DNA from: Taxillus chinensis
Lineage: Eukaryota; Streptophyta; Magnoliopsida; Santalales; Loranthaceae
Assembly: GCA_023512835.1 (NCBI GenBank)
Contig: CM042090.1
Span: 58,019,865 to 58,083,864, forward strand
Length of the DNA stretch: 64,000 nt
Direction of reading: 5' to 3'
Made by a program: the position numbers and the translations under genes. The notes under the pieces were generated by a model. It was not told the origin of the DNA. It worked only from the letters and a program-made list of their open reading frames with translations, and did not search any database. This document shows positions 48,073 through 59,433 of the stretch, in pieces; the stretch's first letter is position 1; each line of letters begins with the position of its first letter.

Positions 48073-48850
48073 TCAGAACCTATAATTATAAACCTTATAT
48101 GCTTTGCTGGTGTAAGAGTAACCCAAAAACATCCCTTTATCGGCTTTCTTATCAAACTTGCCGATAGGATCCTTCCTCTTGATATAACATGGGCTTCCAA
48201 ACACTCTGAAGTGTTTCTCTGTTGCTTTATACCCATACCATAATTCATATGGAGTCTTGGTAGAATTAGACCTTAACAAGGTTCCGTTTTGCATATACAC
48301 TTGCAACTTTGTGTGGCCTCCTTCCAAAATCTTTGTGGAACATTATTATCTATCATCATAGTTCTTGCCATTTCCACAACCGGCTCTTATTTTTCCTTTC
48401 TACCACTCCATTTTGTTGTGGTGTTACGACGCTAGATTTTTGATGGAGAATTCCATACTTTGCCAAATAAGCCTCAAACTCTCCGGATGTGAACTCACTA
48501 CCATGATCTGACCTCAATGCTTTTATTTTAACCCCAAGCTGATTTTCTACTCTCTTCTTGTAGTCCTTGAAGCATTTGAATGCATCACTCTTGTGCTTGA
48601 GATGAATAATAGTAGTCGATCCCTTGAAGTCATCAATTAATAACATAAAGTACCTCTCGCCATTGGTACCTTTGGTTCTCATAGGTCCACATAAATCAGT
48701 GTGTATTAGACTTAGCAAACTTGAGCTGTTGTGCTCCTTTGGTTTGTGCACTATACTTGTTTGCTTTCCTTCTTGACAAACACCACACACTGTATCTCTA
48801 TCTCTCTGGAGATCAGGCAAATCTGCCACTTGCTCGATTAGTTACTAGGG
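48073..48850 (-). pseudogene. pol: Copia D integrase, broken
   Basis: The N-terminal side has a zinc-binding-like CGVCQEGKQ. The core has LIHTDLCGPMRTKG (first Asp), LLIDDFKGSTTIIHLKHKSDA, KALRSDHGSEFTSGEF (second Asp) and TPQQNGVVERKNKS (Glu). A frameshift near 48340 leads to TPYELWYGYKATEKHFRVFG and the end of the domain at 48073. The D, D and E residues are all present. Confidence 0.9.
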
Positions 48851-48903
48851 CTCTCATATTTTTCTGATTTAGGTGCCCTAATCTCCTGTGCCATAGCTCA
48901 TTT

Positions 48904-49674
48904 TCATCTCTTTTTGCTAAAACAGCAAGTCTCTTCATTTGTACCTTGAATATGGTACAAGTTTCCATCTGTCCTCTTGCCTCTAGCAATCACATCTGTC
49001 GATCCCTTCTTCTTGATTAGACAGCTTTTGTTAGTAAAAATAACATCATGTCCATCATCACATAGTTGACTGACACTCAACAAACTGTGTCTTAACCCTT
49101 CAACTAGATACACATTTTCTGACCGCAGCTGATTGCCTCTAATTTTTGCTTTTCCTTTCCCTTTGATTTGCAGTAACCCATTGTCACCAAATTTGACTGT
49201 GCCACTGCTCTTCTCTGTAGATAAATTCAGAAGCTTCCTATTCCCAGTCATGTGTGATGTACAACCACTGTCTAGTATCCAAGTCATATCATTGCTATCT
49301 TCCTTTAATGCTACCTCAGCTACATTAGCTTTCTCTTTTGGCCTATACTCCATCTTGGTAGACGAAGGCTTTATAATGTTTGTCACCTGCTGAGTTCTCA
49401 CGACCTTAACATCAACTCCATTATGTACTTTTCTCTGTGCTTGTTGATGTTGCTCCTTTGGGATCTGTCCTGGTAGAATGGTCATGCATCTTCTAGCCAT
49501 GTGACCCTTCTTACCACACTTATAGCGATAGATATAAGCCAAACCGAACCTATGCCCTCTCTCTGCTTTGGGTTCTATTACATTGCTCGGATTTGTGTCC
49601 TTGCAACCCACAACCGAAACAATACCCTTCAAATCTTCTAATCCTTTGAACTCCATGTTCGGGGCTTGCCTCAT
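48904..49674 (-). pseudogene. gag-pol: Copia D Gag end and protease
   Basis: A 256-residue open stretch. A knuckle-like YRYKCGKKGHMARRC lies near residue 50. The protease motif TWILDSGCTSHMTGNRKLL, with the catalytic Asp, is at about residues 130-148. GNQLRSENVYLVEGLRHSLLS and SVSQLCDDGHDVIF follow, and a pre-integrase start (GNLYHIQGTNEE) is at the end. The first Cys of the knuckle appears changed, so RNA binding by this motif is doubtful. Confidence 0.88.
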
Positions 49675-50516
49675 ATTAACAATGGTAGTCTTCTTCGATT
49701 CACGATTGTCTTTGGCTTTTCAACTTGCTTTGACACCGCCTAGTGGTTTCACCGCATTTGCCTTTGATTTTGGCTTCTTGATCATCAATTCTAATTTCCC
49801 TTGCTTTTGAGCTTTCTGGATTTGTAGACTCTTTCTTTTGCAAATGCATCCTAAGCTCACAAACCTCGACCTCAACTGCTCAAAGATTTAATCTTCCTGA
49901 TTCAAGTTCTTTAGTGAGATCATCTACGGTCTTGATATACTCTTCAATCTTCACTTTTGATTCCATCAGCGATCCCTTGGAATCATCAAAAAGAACTTCA
50001 ACAGCTTTCTTCTCTTTCTTCAGAGATTTAATTATGGCCCTCTGTTCAATAATCTTCTTTAGAGCTCGATTCAGTTCCTCTCCAAAGTCATACTCTAGTT
50101 CTTCCTCTTCACAGTCTTCCTCTTGTGAAGGTTCATCTTCTTCCTACTCTGTTCTTTGCATGGACACCATAAATACTTGTTCTTCAATAGCATCCGATGC
50201 CTCCTCCTCGATTGAACTTGAATCATCCAAAACAGCACTAAGATAGTTTCTTAGTTTGTTCAACTCCCTTCTGTTGTTTGTTTGCTCTTCTTCTTGAAAT
50301 ATGGCTTCTTTTTCTGTCTTGATCATCATTAACATTTTTCTCCTTTGTATCCAACTTCTCACTTGGACACTCTTGAGCAAAATGTCCACGGCCTCCACAA
50401 TTGAAGCATGTCACGGTAGACTTATCCTTTCCTTTGCTTTTCAGACTTGTCTTCTTTCTGAATTTTCTAGATAGCAAAGCCTGTAGCAACTCCTCTTCTC
50501 TATCAGTGTCATCTCC
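49675..50516 (-). pseudogene. gag: Copia D Gag, zinc knuckle and coiled-coil part
   Basis: Directly inside the E insertion point, the minus strand reads EEELLQALLSRKFRKKTSLK and then the intact CX2CX4HX4C zinc knuckle CFNCGGRGHFAQEC (about 50405-50364). A Glu/Lys/Arg-rich stretch of coiled-coil character follows, interrupted by several frameshifts down to 49675. It continues the gag that starts at 59347. Confidence 0.85.
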
Positions 50517-50521
50517 ATTGG
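50517..50521. repeat. Target-site duplication of element E (ATTGG)
   Basis: ATTGG before the LTR start TGTCACGCC, repeated at 58638-58642 after the LTR end TTACA. Copia D gag resumes on both sides. Confidence 0.95.
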
Positions 50522-51044
50522 TGTCACGCCCCGGATTTCCAACCCGAGGAAACCGGTACGTGACTCCCCATTCACCCACACGGAGGGCAATGGGGTTGGA
50601 TTACTGGATGCCACACAAGCAAGTCTAACAATTACAATAAATCAAATAAGCCACATCTTTATTTAATTCCAAAACATCAAAGGTTCACAAAACAACCAAG
50701 TCCCTGATTACAGTTCAATCCCTTAGTACATTCCCCTCCCTGGGGTTACATAAATCATAAAAGTACATTACTGAAATGAACAATAAAATGGAGAGGGTCT
50801 TCCACCTTGGTGTATCCACCTAACGCCTGTAAGTCCCTGGAAAACCAACAAACACAAGAGGAGGGGTGAGCAACCACGGCTCGGTAGGGATCATGTCTCC
50901 CCAACCCATCCCATGTTCCTAGCATCTACATGCCATGTGTACAAGTGCAGTGTCGTGATACAATAATTTCAACAGACATAATAACAACCACATAAACAAT
51001 TTACAATCTTCCACTGCCACACAGGCTAACACTTTAACCACAAG

Positions 51045-51174
51045 TGATTTAACCGCCTCTTCAGGCCAAGTTATTTAACCGCCTCTTCGGGCCAAGTGAT
51101 TTAACCGCCTCTTCAGGCCAAGTGATTTAACCGCCTCTTCAGGCCAAGTGATTTAACCGCCTCTTCAGGCCAAG
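51045..51174. repeat. 26-bp tandem repeat, 5 copies, in left LTR of E
   Basis: Units read GTGATTTAACCGCCTCTTCA then GGCCAA, the reverse complement of the array in A. The other LTR of E has only three. Confidence 0.95.
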
Positions 51175-51987
51175 ATACCACAATCAAAGCACAACACACA
51201 CATGGTCACTCAAGCATACAACCAAACACTTGGTGTGCACCCGTTCACAAGCGCACAAATCCAACCATTCAGGCCATAGAGCAAACATCCAGCATACATA
51301 CATACAATAAACCACAAGTCCAGTCACCCGGACATATTACCAAACACTTAATGGGCATATACACAGCTAAGTTCACACAGGCATTTCATCAAACATGTAG
51401 CAGGCATGTCCTACAGGCATTTTATCAAACACTTTTCATGCATCACCCAAACACCAGAAACACCAAAATCGCCATTGAAGGCCAACATTCATATAGGAGG
51501 TCACACCTATATGAATTTACATATAAATAATATAACAGATATAACTCATATTCTGCCCTAGGACCCTAGGACAGAGGAGGATTTAGGAAGAACAGAATTC
51601 CCTACCTTACAACAGATCTTCCTTGCTCCCGCGCTAAACGCCGTCCTCTCCACGCAAGATGCTCCGGCAGCAACCAGCAACTCCCCTTCCTTCTCTCTCT
51701 CTAGCTCTCTCTCTCTCTCTCTCTACGACGGCTGCAGCAGCTGAAGTGAACCCTAAACCTAAACCAGAGAGCTTCTCCTCCTTATATAGACAACACAACA
51801 TCAAAACGACGTAGTTTTGATTAAGTGAATCCCAGCATCAAAACGACGTAGTTTTGATCTCACAAGTTAGCACCTTTCCGCACCCATATAGGCCAAAATA
51901 CTCAGAATTTCAACATGGTCCTTTGGAGAAAGTTCCTTAGAATGTCAAAACCAAGGGAACCATGCAAAAATATGCCTGCACGCCAAT

Positions 51988-52017
51988 TTGCACGTGAATT
52001 CCCCAATTCACGTGCAA
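51988..52017. repeat. Perfect CACGTG inverted repeat in left LTR of E
   Basis: Arms TTGCACGTGAATT and AATTCACGTGCAA around CCCC, 13 perfect base pairs. The same structure is at 58336-58365 in the right LTR. Confidence 0.95.
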
Positions 52018-52287
52018 CTCCATATGCACTCCAAATGCTCTCAAACTTCACCCCTAGCCTCCTTGCATCATTTAGAAGACAACCACACTTGCACGTGAAT
52101 TGGACCCATATCACGTGCACCTCACATACATGTCCATTTGGCCTGAAACTTCGTGGTAGATAGAGGACACCATTCTAAGCATCTTTCCTTTTGCACGTGA
52201 ATTCATTGGAGTCCATTTACTAGGTCAAAATCTAGAAAAACTCTACTCGGGAGGCAAACCGACTAACTCAAGGTACGGGTCCTTACA

Positions 52288-52303
52288 TCCTCTCCCCCTT
52301 AAG
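52288..52303 (-). promoter_or_regulatory. Polypurine tract of element E
   Basis: Plus-strand TCCTCTCCCCCTTAAG directly follows the LTR. It is immediately followed by a perfect stem-loop, CTTTTCG (TCCT) CGAAAAG. Confidence 0.93.
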
Positions 52304-55300
52304 ACTTTTCGTCCTCGAAAAGAAATGACATACGAGGAAAACAAACACAAACTACCCATTTGCCACCCGGCAAGCCACCACACCCAAATGGGTCATACAC
52401 CACACACAAGACAACAAAGACATAACAAGTACCACCATAATCCATAACCACGGTAATGCACATAACACATGTCCACATGGCACGAATACACATCTCAAGG
52501 CACATCACAAATAAGAACATGTCAAGACAATACAAATACATCAACTAATACAAGAAAACACATCACAAGAAAACATCACTATCCCTTGGCCAACAGCCAC
52601 CTCCCACGCTTAAGATTGTTCGTCATCGAACAATTCCGGGTGCTGCTCACGCATCACGGACTTACGTTCCCATGTCTCCTTCGCAGGACATGCCGTCCTC
52701 GAAAAGACAACACACCTTCCATAACGCACAAGCTGATGCACCTTGCCCACAACCATCCACATACTCCACTGAAGATATCCCACAACCATCCACATACCTG
52801 CGATCGAAGATATCACACAAAAACACACATAACACGTGTCGAAGTAATTACATGGCACGACGGTGTGAGACATATACTCCCATCCCCAACACGTTTAACA
52901 AATCACCTCGGTCACAGATCAACTCACAGCACAAACACTACTGCACATTTAATGTTCCACTGCCCATCCGCCAACACCATACAAACACATCCGTCATTTA
53001 ATGTTCCACTGCCCATCCGCCAACACCATACAAACACATCCGTTGGAAGTTCCCTCACAACCTTCCCACCTTTGGACTTTTCGTCCTCGAAAAGAGAAAC
53101 CCAATTGCAAACACCACAATGAGATCAAAGCAATACAAAATGCATTAACAAATACTAACATTGTTAGTACGCTCCGAAGGAGTACCTCCATTTGGCCAAC
53201 ACTAGCGTAACACGCAAGAGCATATCAAGAACTAGAGCGTAGTTAAGTAAGCGCCGACAACAACTCATGTGAGCAAGTCGGACAACAGTGAGGTCGAGAA
53301 ACCTCCCACAAATTTGCTAAGACCCCAACAACCGAACAAGGCCAACACCATTAGCCTACGCGCGTCACAATAGAACCAACACTCCCCAATTAAAGGTACC
53401 CCAACAGTAACCCGCGACACCCCAGATGTAGACCTCACCCTTACAGCAAGCACCAGGAGGCCACAATAAAATACAAACAAACGGGATAAGAGCATGATGT
53501 AAACCACAATCACAGTGCCACATTTGATATCACCACAAGCACCAGCATCACAGCTGAATCCCCTCACGCGAACGCAGAACAGGCTTAGGGATCCGAAGAA
53601 TACATCTGCTAGCAAGCCACATTAAAACCCAACCAGCACCAATGATGGCTTGCCACAGCTGACAATCCAGGACACAGCTATACTAGGATAAAGTTTCCAT
53701 TTGGTTACAATCAACATGATGCCCAATGGAGCCCAGGGATGACAAATTCAGTACCAGACACAACCACGGCAAGACTAAAAACTACGATCGGGCTAACACC
53801 AGTCACCAACGGTGAGAATCTACCAAGAATCCCATGAACCAGAACGCCACACAAATAACACCTCTCTGACTTCGGTCAGATAGGGATCCACCAAGGTCCC
53901 ACACAGCCGTCACGAACTGAGGCTTCTGTTACAACCCAAGTGATAACGCCTTACTCGATCGTCGGACATTCCATGCGATAGGAATCCTTTGACGATGGGT
54001 AGGTACCAACAACATAGTTCTCTCCACCATGGAAAACTCTCCTACCTGCAACATGACAACAACGGAATCCTCTGTGTCACCACTCACAGGTCACAAGGGA
54101 ATCTCCCACCATCTCCGCCATACCAACCATCACGTTCCATTCCTACACACCAATGAAACACTCAAATGGGCCAAGAAATACTCAGGCTTTAACCTCAGTT
54201 TAATGTGGTCACTACAATTCCTCCGGGTAGGCATAAGAAACAAGACATGCAAACTCCTGATTCGGGACTTCCACGTTACTCCCAAACACCCCAACACCTT
54301 GATGGCATGAACCATCTCACTTACCCCGTTATACTGCACATGAAAGGTTTTCAAGGAGTACAGATGGGGGTCATCCGTCTACCACCACTGCTCTAAAACA
54401 TACACCTTTGTGACATCTGTCCGACATAAATCTCTCCTCAAGGAGTAGCACTAACACCCCGTCCAAGCAAAAATGTTACAACTGACTCAACTCTGGGCAT
54501 CAAACAACCTTTTTCCAGCACAACAACACTTTAATATGTAGCTTAGCCGGCCATCGCACTAGACAAGGTATAACATACACAACATCACCTAGAACACTCT
54601 CCTTCATCCTCACACCACATTTAATATTCTAATACACTACACCTCATCCTTCTCTACGCACATGTCACAACACCCACATGTAGTAACTCGTTGTATACCT
54701 TTACCACGAATGCAATACATACAACAACACAATACCAAATTTCCAGCACATTTGCAACACAAGCAACGGAACACAAGACACCTGACGAGTAGAACGTACC
54801 AGCCTTACACCTTCTCTCCTCCTCTAAGCCTACTCCCACAAGATACGAACCGAAGGAATGGCCCTACCATGCAACAGTACACCCTCAAGACCTAGAGAAT
54901 TATTTTCCAGGTTGTGGGTAAGAAGCCCGACCAAGGCCTGCCAAATCTCACTTACTTACCTCTTTTTTTCTAATTGGATGCACCGGGCACGACCCTTAAA
55001 ACCCACTCATAGCCGATTGTTCAGGTCTAGAACACCGCACATTTCGTACATGCACAAACTGGTTTCACAACATATCCTTCTCTACCCTACTCGGTGTTTT
55101 CGACACACCGTAAGCATGACACATGGCTACTGCTTGGCCATCAGAGAACCCAGGACACCTATATAATCACCAACAAGAGCTTGCAATGATCACTCCATCC
55201 AACAAGTCAACACCTCAAGGACCCAAGGGCTCAAGGAGTGAGCTATACTAACTGCGATGTCCTCCTCCCCAAGCCCCAACGCTTGGAAAGGTAACCATAG

Positions 55301-56911
55301 GAATACCCTTCCCAAGTAGTACTCCAACACGTACATTTATTCGCATGAGAACATATTTCTATTACTCTAGGTTGCCAAAGTGGGGCACACAATAACCCAC
55401 AAGCTATCCTTTCACGCCTCAAGCTCTACTAGCTAGCCAATCTAAATATAAATATTCATTTTCCCCCTTTTTTTTTTTTTTTTTTTTTTTACAGGTTACC
55501 AACCACCTCTATTCGAAATGCCAACTTAAACAATCTCCTAAGTGTCACCTAACAGAAGACTGTGGCTCAAGAACCCTACCAACGAGAATACCCCTCTATT
55601 ACAAGTGTCTTAATTTAATTGCTAGAAACTCAACCACTCACTATCTTCTAGAGATGTCCTACTTTTTCACAGATGCAACACTAATACTGCTTCCTGCTAC
55701 ACTCTTTTCCAATGTCCCGGTTGTCCACAGCAAGAACAACCCTTTAAGCAACTGGTCTTAAACTGATTTGTTGGGGGCTGACCCCCATCTCGAAACTTGT
55801 GGCCATCCTCTGTTTGCCCCTCTCTGCCCCTTGAATCCTTCTTGCTAATCAGGACAACAGTGCTTCAGTTGATCTTCATCCAAGTTTTCCCTAAGGGTGC
55901 GGGTTGACAACTCTTGGCGTGCCTCGAGCCTGCAGCTCCCCCACTTGCCCAGCCTGGGTGGCGGACTCTGCTGTCGCACGGGTCGTAGTTTCTCAGAGGT
56001 TGGGTACACGAGGAGATAGCGCTCTAGGTTAACACTCAATGCTCTCATTACCATTACCGACTAGACGTTTGGAGCTATAGCTGATCTCAAAATGCACATT
56101 ATCACCACACAGATTCGCAGATTCACATTTCACAAACTATGCAAGTTCACACCTTCACATAACACATATCATTTATACTCAAGTGAATGTTTTGAACACC
56201 ACATTACTTATTCCACACAATACCATACAAAGGCACACACTTAAGCATTCACATATCTCACCTAGTCATTTTCAGAATATCAACAGTATTATCACAACTT
56301 ATTTTATTTATTTATTTATTTTATTTATTTTCAGTTCACATTTCACAAGCTTCAAGTTCACAAGCACACAACTCAATACCACAAATTCTTTCCCATGCTT
56401 TCATGCCTAAATCATCACAAAATTTCGTAGTTGTTACAATTAAAATTTTACTACGTTAAATCCCCCCGCTATCCATATCGGGTCTTACTTCCCTCTACCC
56501 CATTTATCAATTCTCTTCTCACATGGCATTACTCACTTTTCACACACTGCATCAATCAACATTGCACACGTTCAATACACAAGTGCACATAGCCCAAACA
56601 ATCAAGGACCTTTCCTTATACTCATGCTCAAGGTATTTCGAGAACAATCGAGTTGCACGATCCACACCTTGTCACATTATTCATATTTTTCTTTTATCAC
56701 AATTTTTTTTTTCAGGTATCCACACCTTCACATACAACAACCAATGCAACTAGTGCCCTAATGCCAATGCATGCAAATCCTACCACAAGACCGGACTACC
56801 CTAAGTACACCTTGGAGGCTCAAAGAGGACCATGTTGATCAGGCATGTCCCTCCAGGCTCCTCCAAAGGACTCAAGATAACCAAGTCCGCCCACTACCCT
56901 AGGCCAACTAG
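52304..56911 (-). other. Interior of element E, non-coding with gene relics
   Basis: No enzyme domain is seen. A Pol-tail relic lies at 52610-52681 and a broken Gag zinc knuckle at about 55700-55745. TTCG...CGAA stem-loops are at about 52305, 52617 and 53078. A perfect 48-bp direct repeat starts with TTTAATGTTCCACTGCCCAT at about 52948-53043. A T-run of over 20 bases near 55470 corresponds to the A-run in element A. The 217-residue plus-strand frame at 52469-53122 has no family resemblance and is on the wrong strand. Confidence 0.8.
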
Positions 56912-56927
56912 ACCATGCTCGATACCA
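56912..56927 (-). promoter_or_regulatory. Primer binding site of element E
   Basis: The minus strand reads TGGTATCGAGCATGGT, identical to element A, three bases from the LTR. Confidence 0.85.
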
Positions 56928-56930
56928 TAT

Positions 56931-58637
56931 TGTCACGCCCCCGGATTTCCAACCCGAGGAAACCGGTACGTGACTCCCCATTCACCCACACGGAGGGCAA
57001 TGGGGTTGGATTCTTGGATGCCACACAAGCAAGTCTAACAATTACAATAAATCAAATAAGCCACATCTTTATTTAATTCCAAAACATCAAAGGTTCACAA
57101 AACAACCAAGTCCCCGATTACAGTTCAATCCCTTAGTACATTCCCCTCCCCTAAAGGTTACATAAATCATAAAAGTACATTACTGAAATGAACAATAAAA
57201 TGGAGAGGGTCTTCCACCTTGGTGTATCCACCTAACGCCTGTAAGTCCCTGGAAAACCAACAAACACGGTAGGAGGGGTGAGCAACCACAGCCAGTAGGG
57301 ATCATGTCTCCCAACCCATCCCATGTTCCTAGCATCTACATGCCATGTGTACAAGTGCGATGTCGTGATACAATAATTTCAACAGACATAATAACAACCA
57401 CATAAACAATTTACAATCTTCCACTTGCCACACAAGCTAACACTTTAACCACAAGTGATTTAACCGCCTCTTCGGGCCAAGTTATTTAACCGCCTCTTCA
57501 GGCCAAGTGATTTAACCGCCTCTTCAGGCCAAGATACCACAGTCAAGCACACAACACACATGGTCACTCAAGCATACAACCAAACACTTGGTGTGCACCC
57601 GTTCACAAGCGCACAAATCCAACCATTCAGGCCATAGAGCAAACATCCAGCATACATACATACAATAAACCACAAGTCCAGTCACCCGGACATATTACCA
57701 AACACTTAATGGGCATATACACAGCTAAGTTCACACAGGCATTTCATCAAACATGTAGCAGGCATGTCCTACAGGCATTTTATCAAACACTTTTCATGCA
57801 TCACCCAAACACCGGAAACACCAAAATCGCCATTGAAGGCCAACATTCATATAGGAGGTCACACCTATATGAATTTACATATAAATAATATAACAGATAT
57901 AACTCATATTCCGCCTAGGACCCTAGGACGGAGGAGGATTTAGGAAGAACAAAATTCCCTACCTTACAACAGATCTTCCTTGCTCCCGCGCTAAACGCCG
58001 TCCTCTCCACGCAAGATGCTCCGGTGAAGAACCAAAGAACTCCCCTTCCTTCTCTCTCTCTACTCTCTCTCTCTCTGACGGCTGCAGCAGTGAAGTGAAC
58101 CCTAAACCTAAACCAGAGAGCTTCTCCTCCTTATATAGACAACACAACATCAAAACGACGTAGTTTTGATTAAGTGAATCCCAGATCAAAACGACGTAGT
58201 TTTGATCACACAAGTTAGCACCTTTCCGCACCCATATAGGCCAAAATACTCAGAATTTCAACATGGTCCTTTGGAGAAAGTTCCTTAGAATGTCAAAACC
58301 AAGGGAACCATGCAAAAATATGCCTGCACGCCAATTTGCACGTGAATTCCCCAATTCACGTGCAACTCCATATGCACTCCAAATGCTCTCAAACTTCACC
58401 CCTAGCCTCCTTGCATCATTTAGAAGACAACCACACTTGCACGTGAATTGGACCCATATCACGTGCACCTCACATACATGTCCATTTGGCCTGAAACTTC
58501 TGTGGTAGATAGAGGACACCATTCTAAGCATCTTTCCTTTTGCACGTGAATTCATTGGAGTCCATTTACTAGGTCAAAATCTAGAAAAACTCTACTCAGG
58601 AGGCAAAACTGACTAACTCAAGGTACGGGTCCTTACA
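56931..58637 (-). mobile_element. 5' LTR of element E
   Basis: TGTCACGCCCCCGG to GGGTCCTTACA, 1707 bases. It is closely similar to the left LTR; the main length difference is three instead of five 26-bp repeats (57455-57532). TATA box, two ACGT near-palindromes (58149-58206) and the CACGTG hairpin are all kept. Confidence 0.95.
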
Positions 58638-58642
58638 ATTGG

Positions 58643-59347
58643 TAGATGCATCTTCTTGGATAAGTTTAGCTTTTCCCTTTTTGGCATGAAAAGTTATCTC
58701 TGCTGGCTCCTCTTTCTTTTTCTTGGAAGATTCACCATAGCCTGCTACCCTCATCTCATATGCAACCAATGTGCTTCTCAATCCATCCAATGTCATGATC
58801 TCATATTGTCCACTTTCTTCTATAGCTGACACCTTGGGATTGTACACAGCCGGCAATGATCTCGAAATTTTCTTTACAATTTCAGAGTCACTAATCTCAT
58901 ATCCATGCCCTCTGCACAAGTTGATTATGTCATGCACTCTGTTAAAGAAGTCTTCCAACTGATCAGATTCTGTCATCTTCAAAGCTTCATATTGAGCTTT
59001 GTATACCTGTAACTTCGCCTCTATGACCTTAGTGTCACCTTCATGAACACTCTTCAGTTTGTTCCACATATCAAAGGCTGTCTCACACTGCAACACCCTT
59101 GAATACTCATTTTCAAATAAGGCAGTCACAATAAAATGCTGTGCCTTAGCATCAGCCTCATAGCTTCTTCGATCAGCATCATTCCAGATTTCAGGGCTCT
59201 TCTGACATGTATACTTGGTGGATATTTCTTGAGAAACAAAAATACCTTGAGCGACAAGATACTTCAACATCCTACCCTTCCATCTCGATAGTTTGTACCA
59301 TCAAAACTTGGTATAGCTGTTCTGATACTCATACTAGAAAGATCCAT
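58643..59347 (-). pseudogene. gag: Copia D Gag, N-terminal part, cut by E
   Basis: The likely start is the ATG at 59345-59347 (MDLSSMSIRTAIPSFDGTNY). After a one-base shift near 59295 the frame runs from MLKYLVAQGIF at 59270. It holds the UBN2-type copia Gag core: FIVTALFENEYSRVLQCETA, FDMWNKLKSVHEGDTKV, LEDFFNRVHDIINLC and ISRSLPAVYNPKV. A Lys-rich KKKKEEPAE tail follows. The frame is interrupted at the ATTGG site and continues at 50516. Confidence 0.9.
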
Positions 59348-59419
59348 CACCTAAGAATAAAAACAAACACCTCTTGTGCAGATCTAAACCAGGCTGTCAA
59401 GCCTATCAGGTTTACCCTT

Positions 59420-59431
59420 GCTCTGATACCA
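59420..59431 (-). promoter_or_regulatory. Primer binding site of copia D
   Basis: The minus strand reads TGGTATCAGAGC (initiator-Met tRNA type), two bases from the 5' LTR. Confidence 0.95.
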
Positions 59432-59433
59432 AT

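Larger units (their letters stand above)
50522..52287 (-). mobile_element. 3' LTR of element E
   Basis: It runs from TGTCACGCCCCGG to GGGTCCTTACA, 1766 bases. It has five 26-bp repeats (51045-51174), a GA/CT leader, a TATA box (51783-51790), two ACGT near-palindromes (51810-51858) and a CACGTG hairpin (51988-52017). Confidence 0.95.
50522..58637 (-). mobile_element. Element E: complete non-autonomous Tekay-derived gypsy element
   Basis: On the minus strand the order is 5' LTR (58637-56931), PBS (56927-56912), interior (56930-52288), polypurine tract (52303-52288) and 3' LTR (52287-50522), flanked by perfect ATTGG. It is 8.1 kb with a 4.6-kb interior, close to A in size. It keeps a zinc-knuckle relic (about 55700-55745) with the same broken end as in A, and a Pol-tail relic (52610-52681) reading TWERKSVMREQHPELFDDEQS. 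There is no protease, RT or integrase core. It probably moved using proteins of a related Tekay element. Confidence 0.92.

Noticed and set aside
51045..51174. CRISPR-like array of 26-bp repeats
   Set aside because: The units are directly adjacent with no spacers and lie within a plant LTR; this is an ordinary tandem repeat.
52469..53122. 217-residue plus-strand frame as a gene of element E
   Set aside because: It is antisense to the element, rich in His, Thr and Pro, includes a perfect 48-bp duplication, and covers the antisense of the Pol-tail relic.
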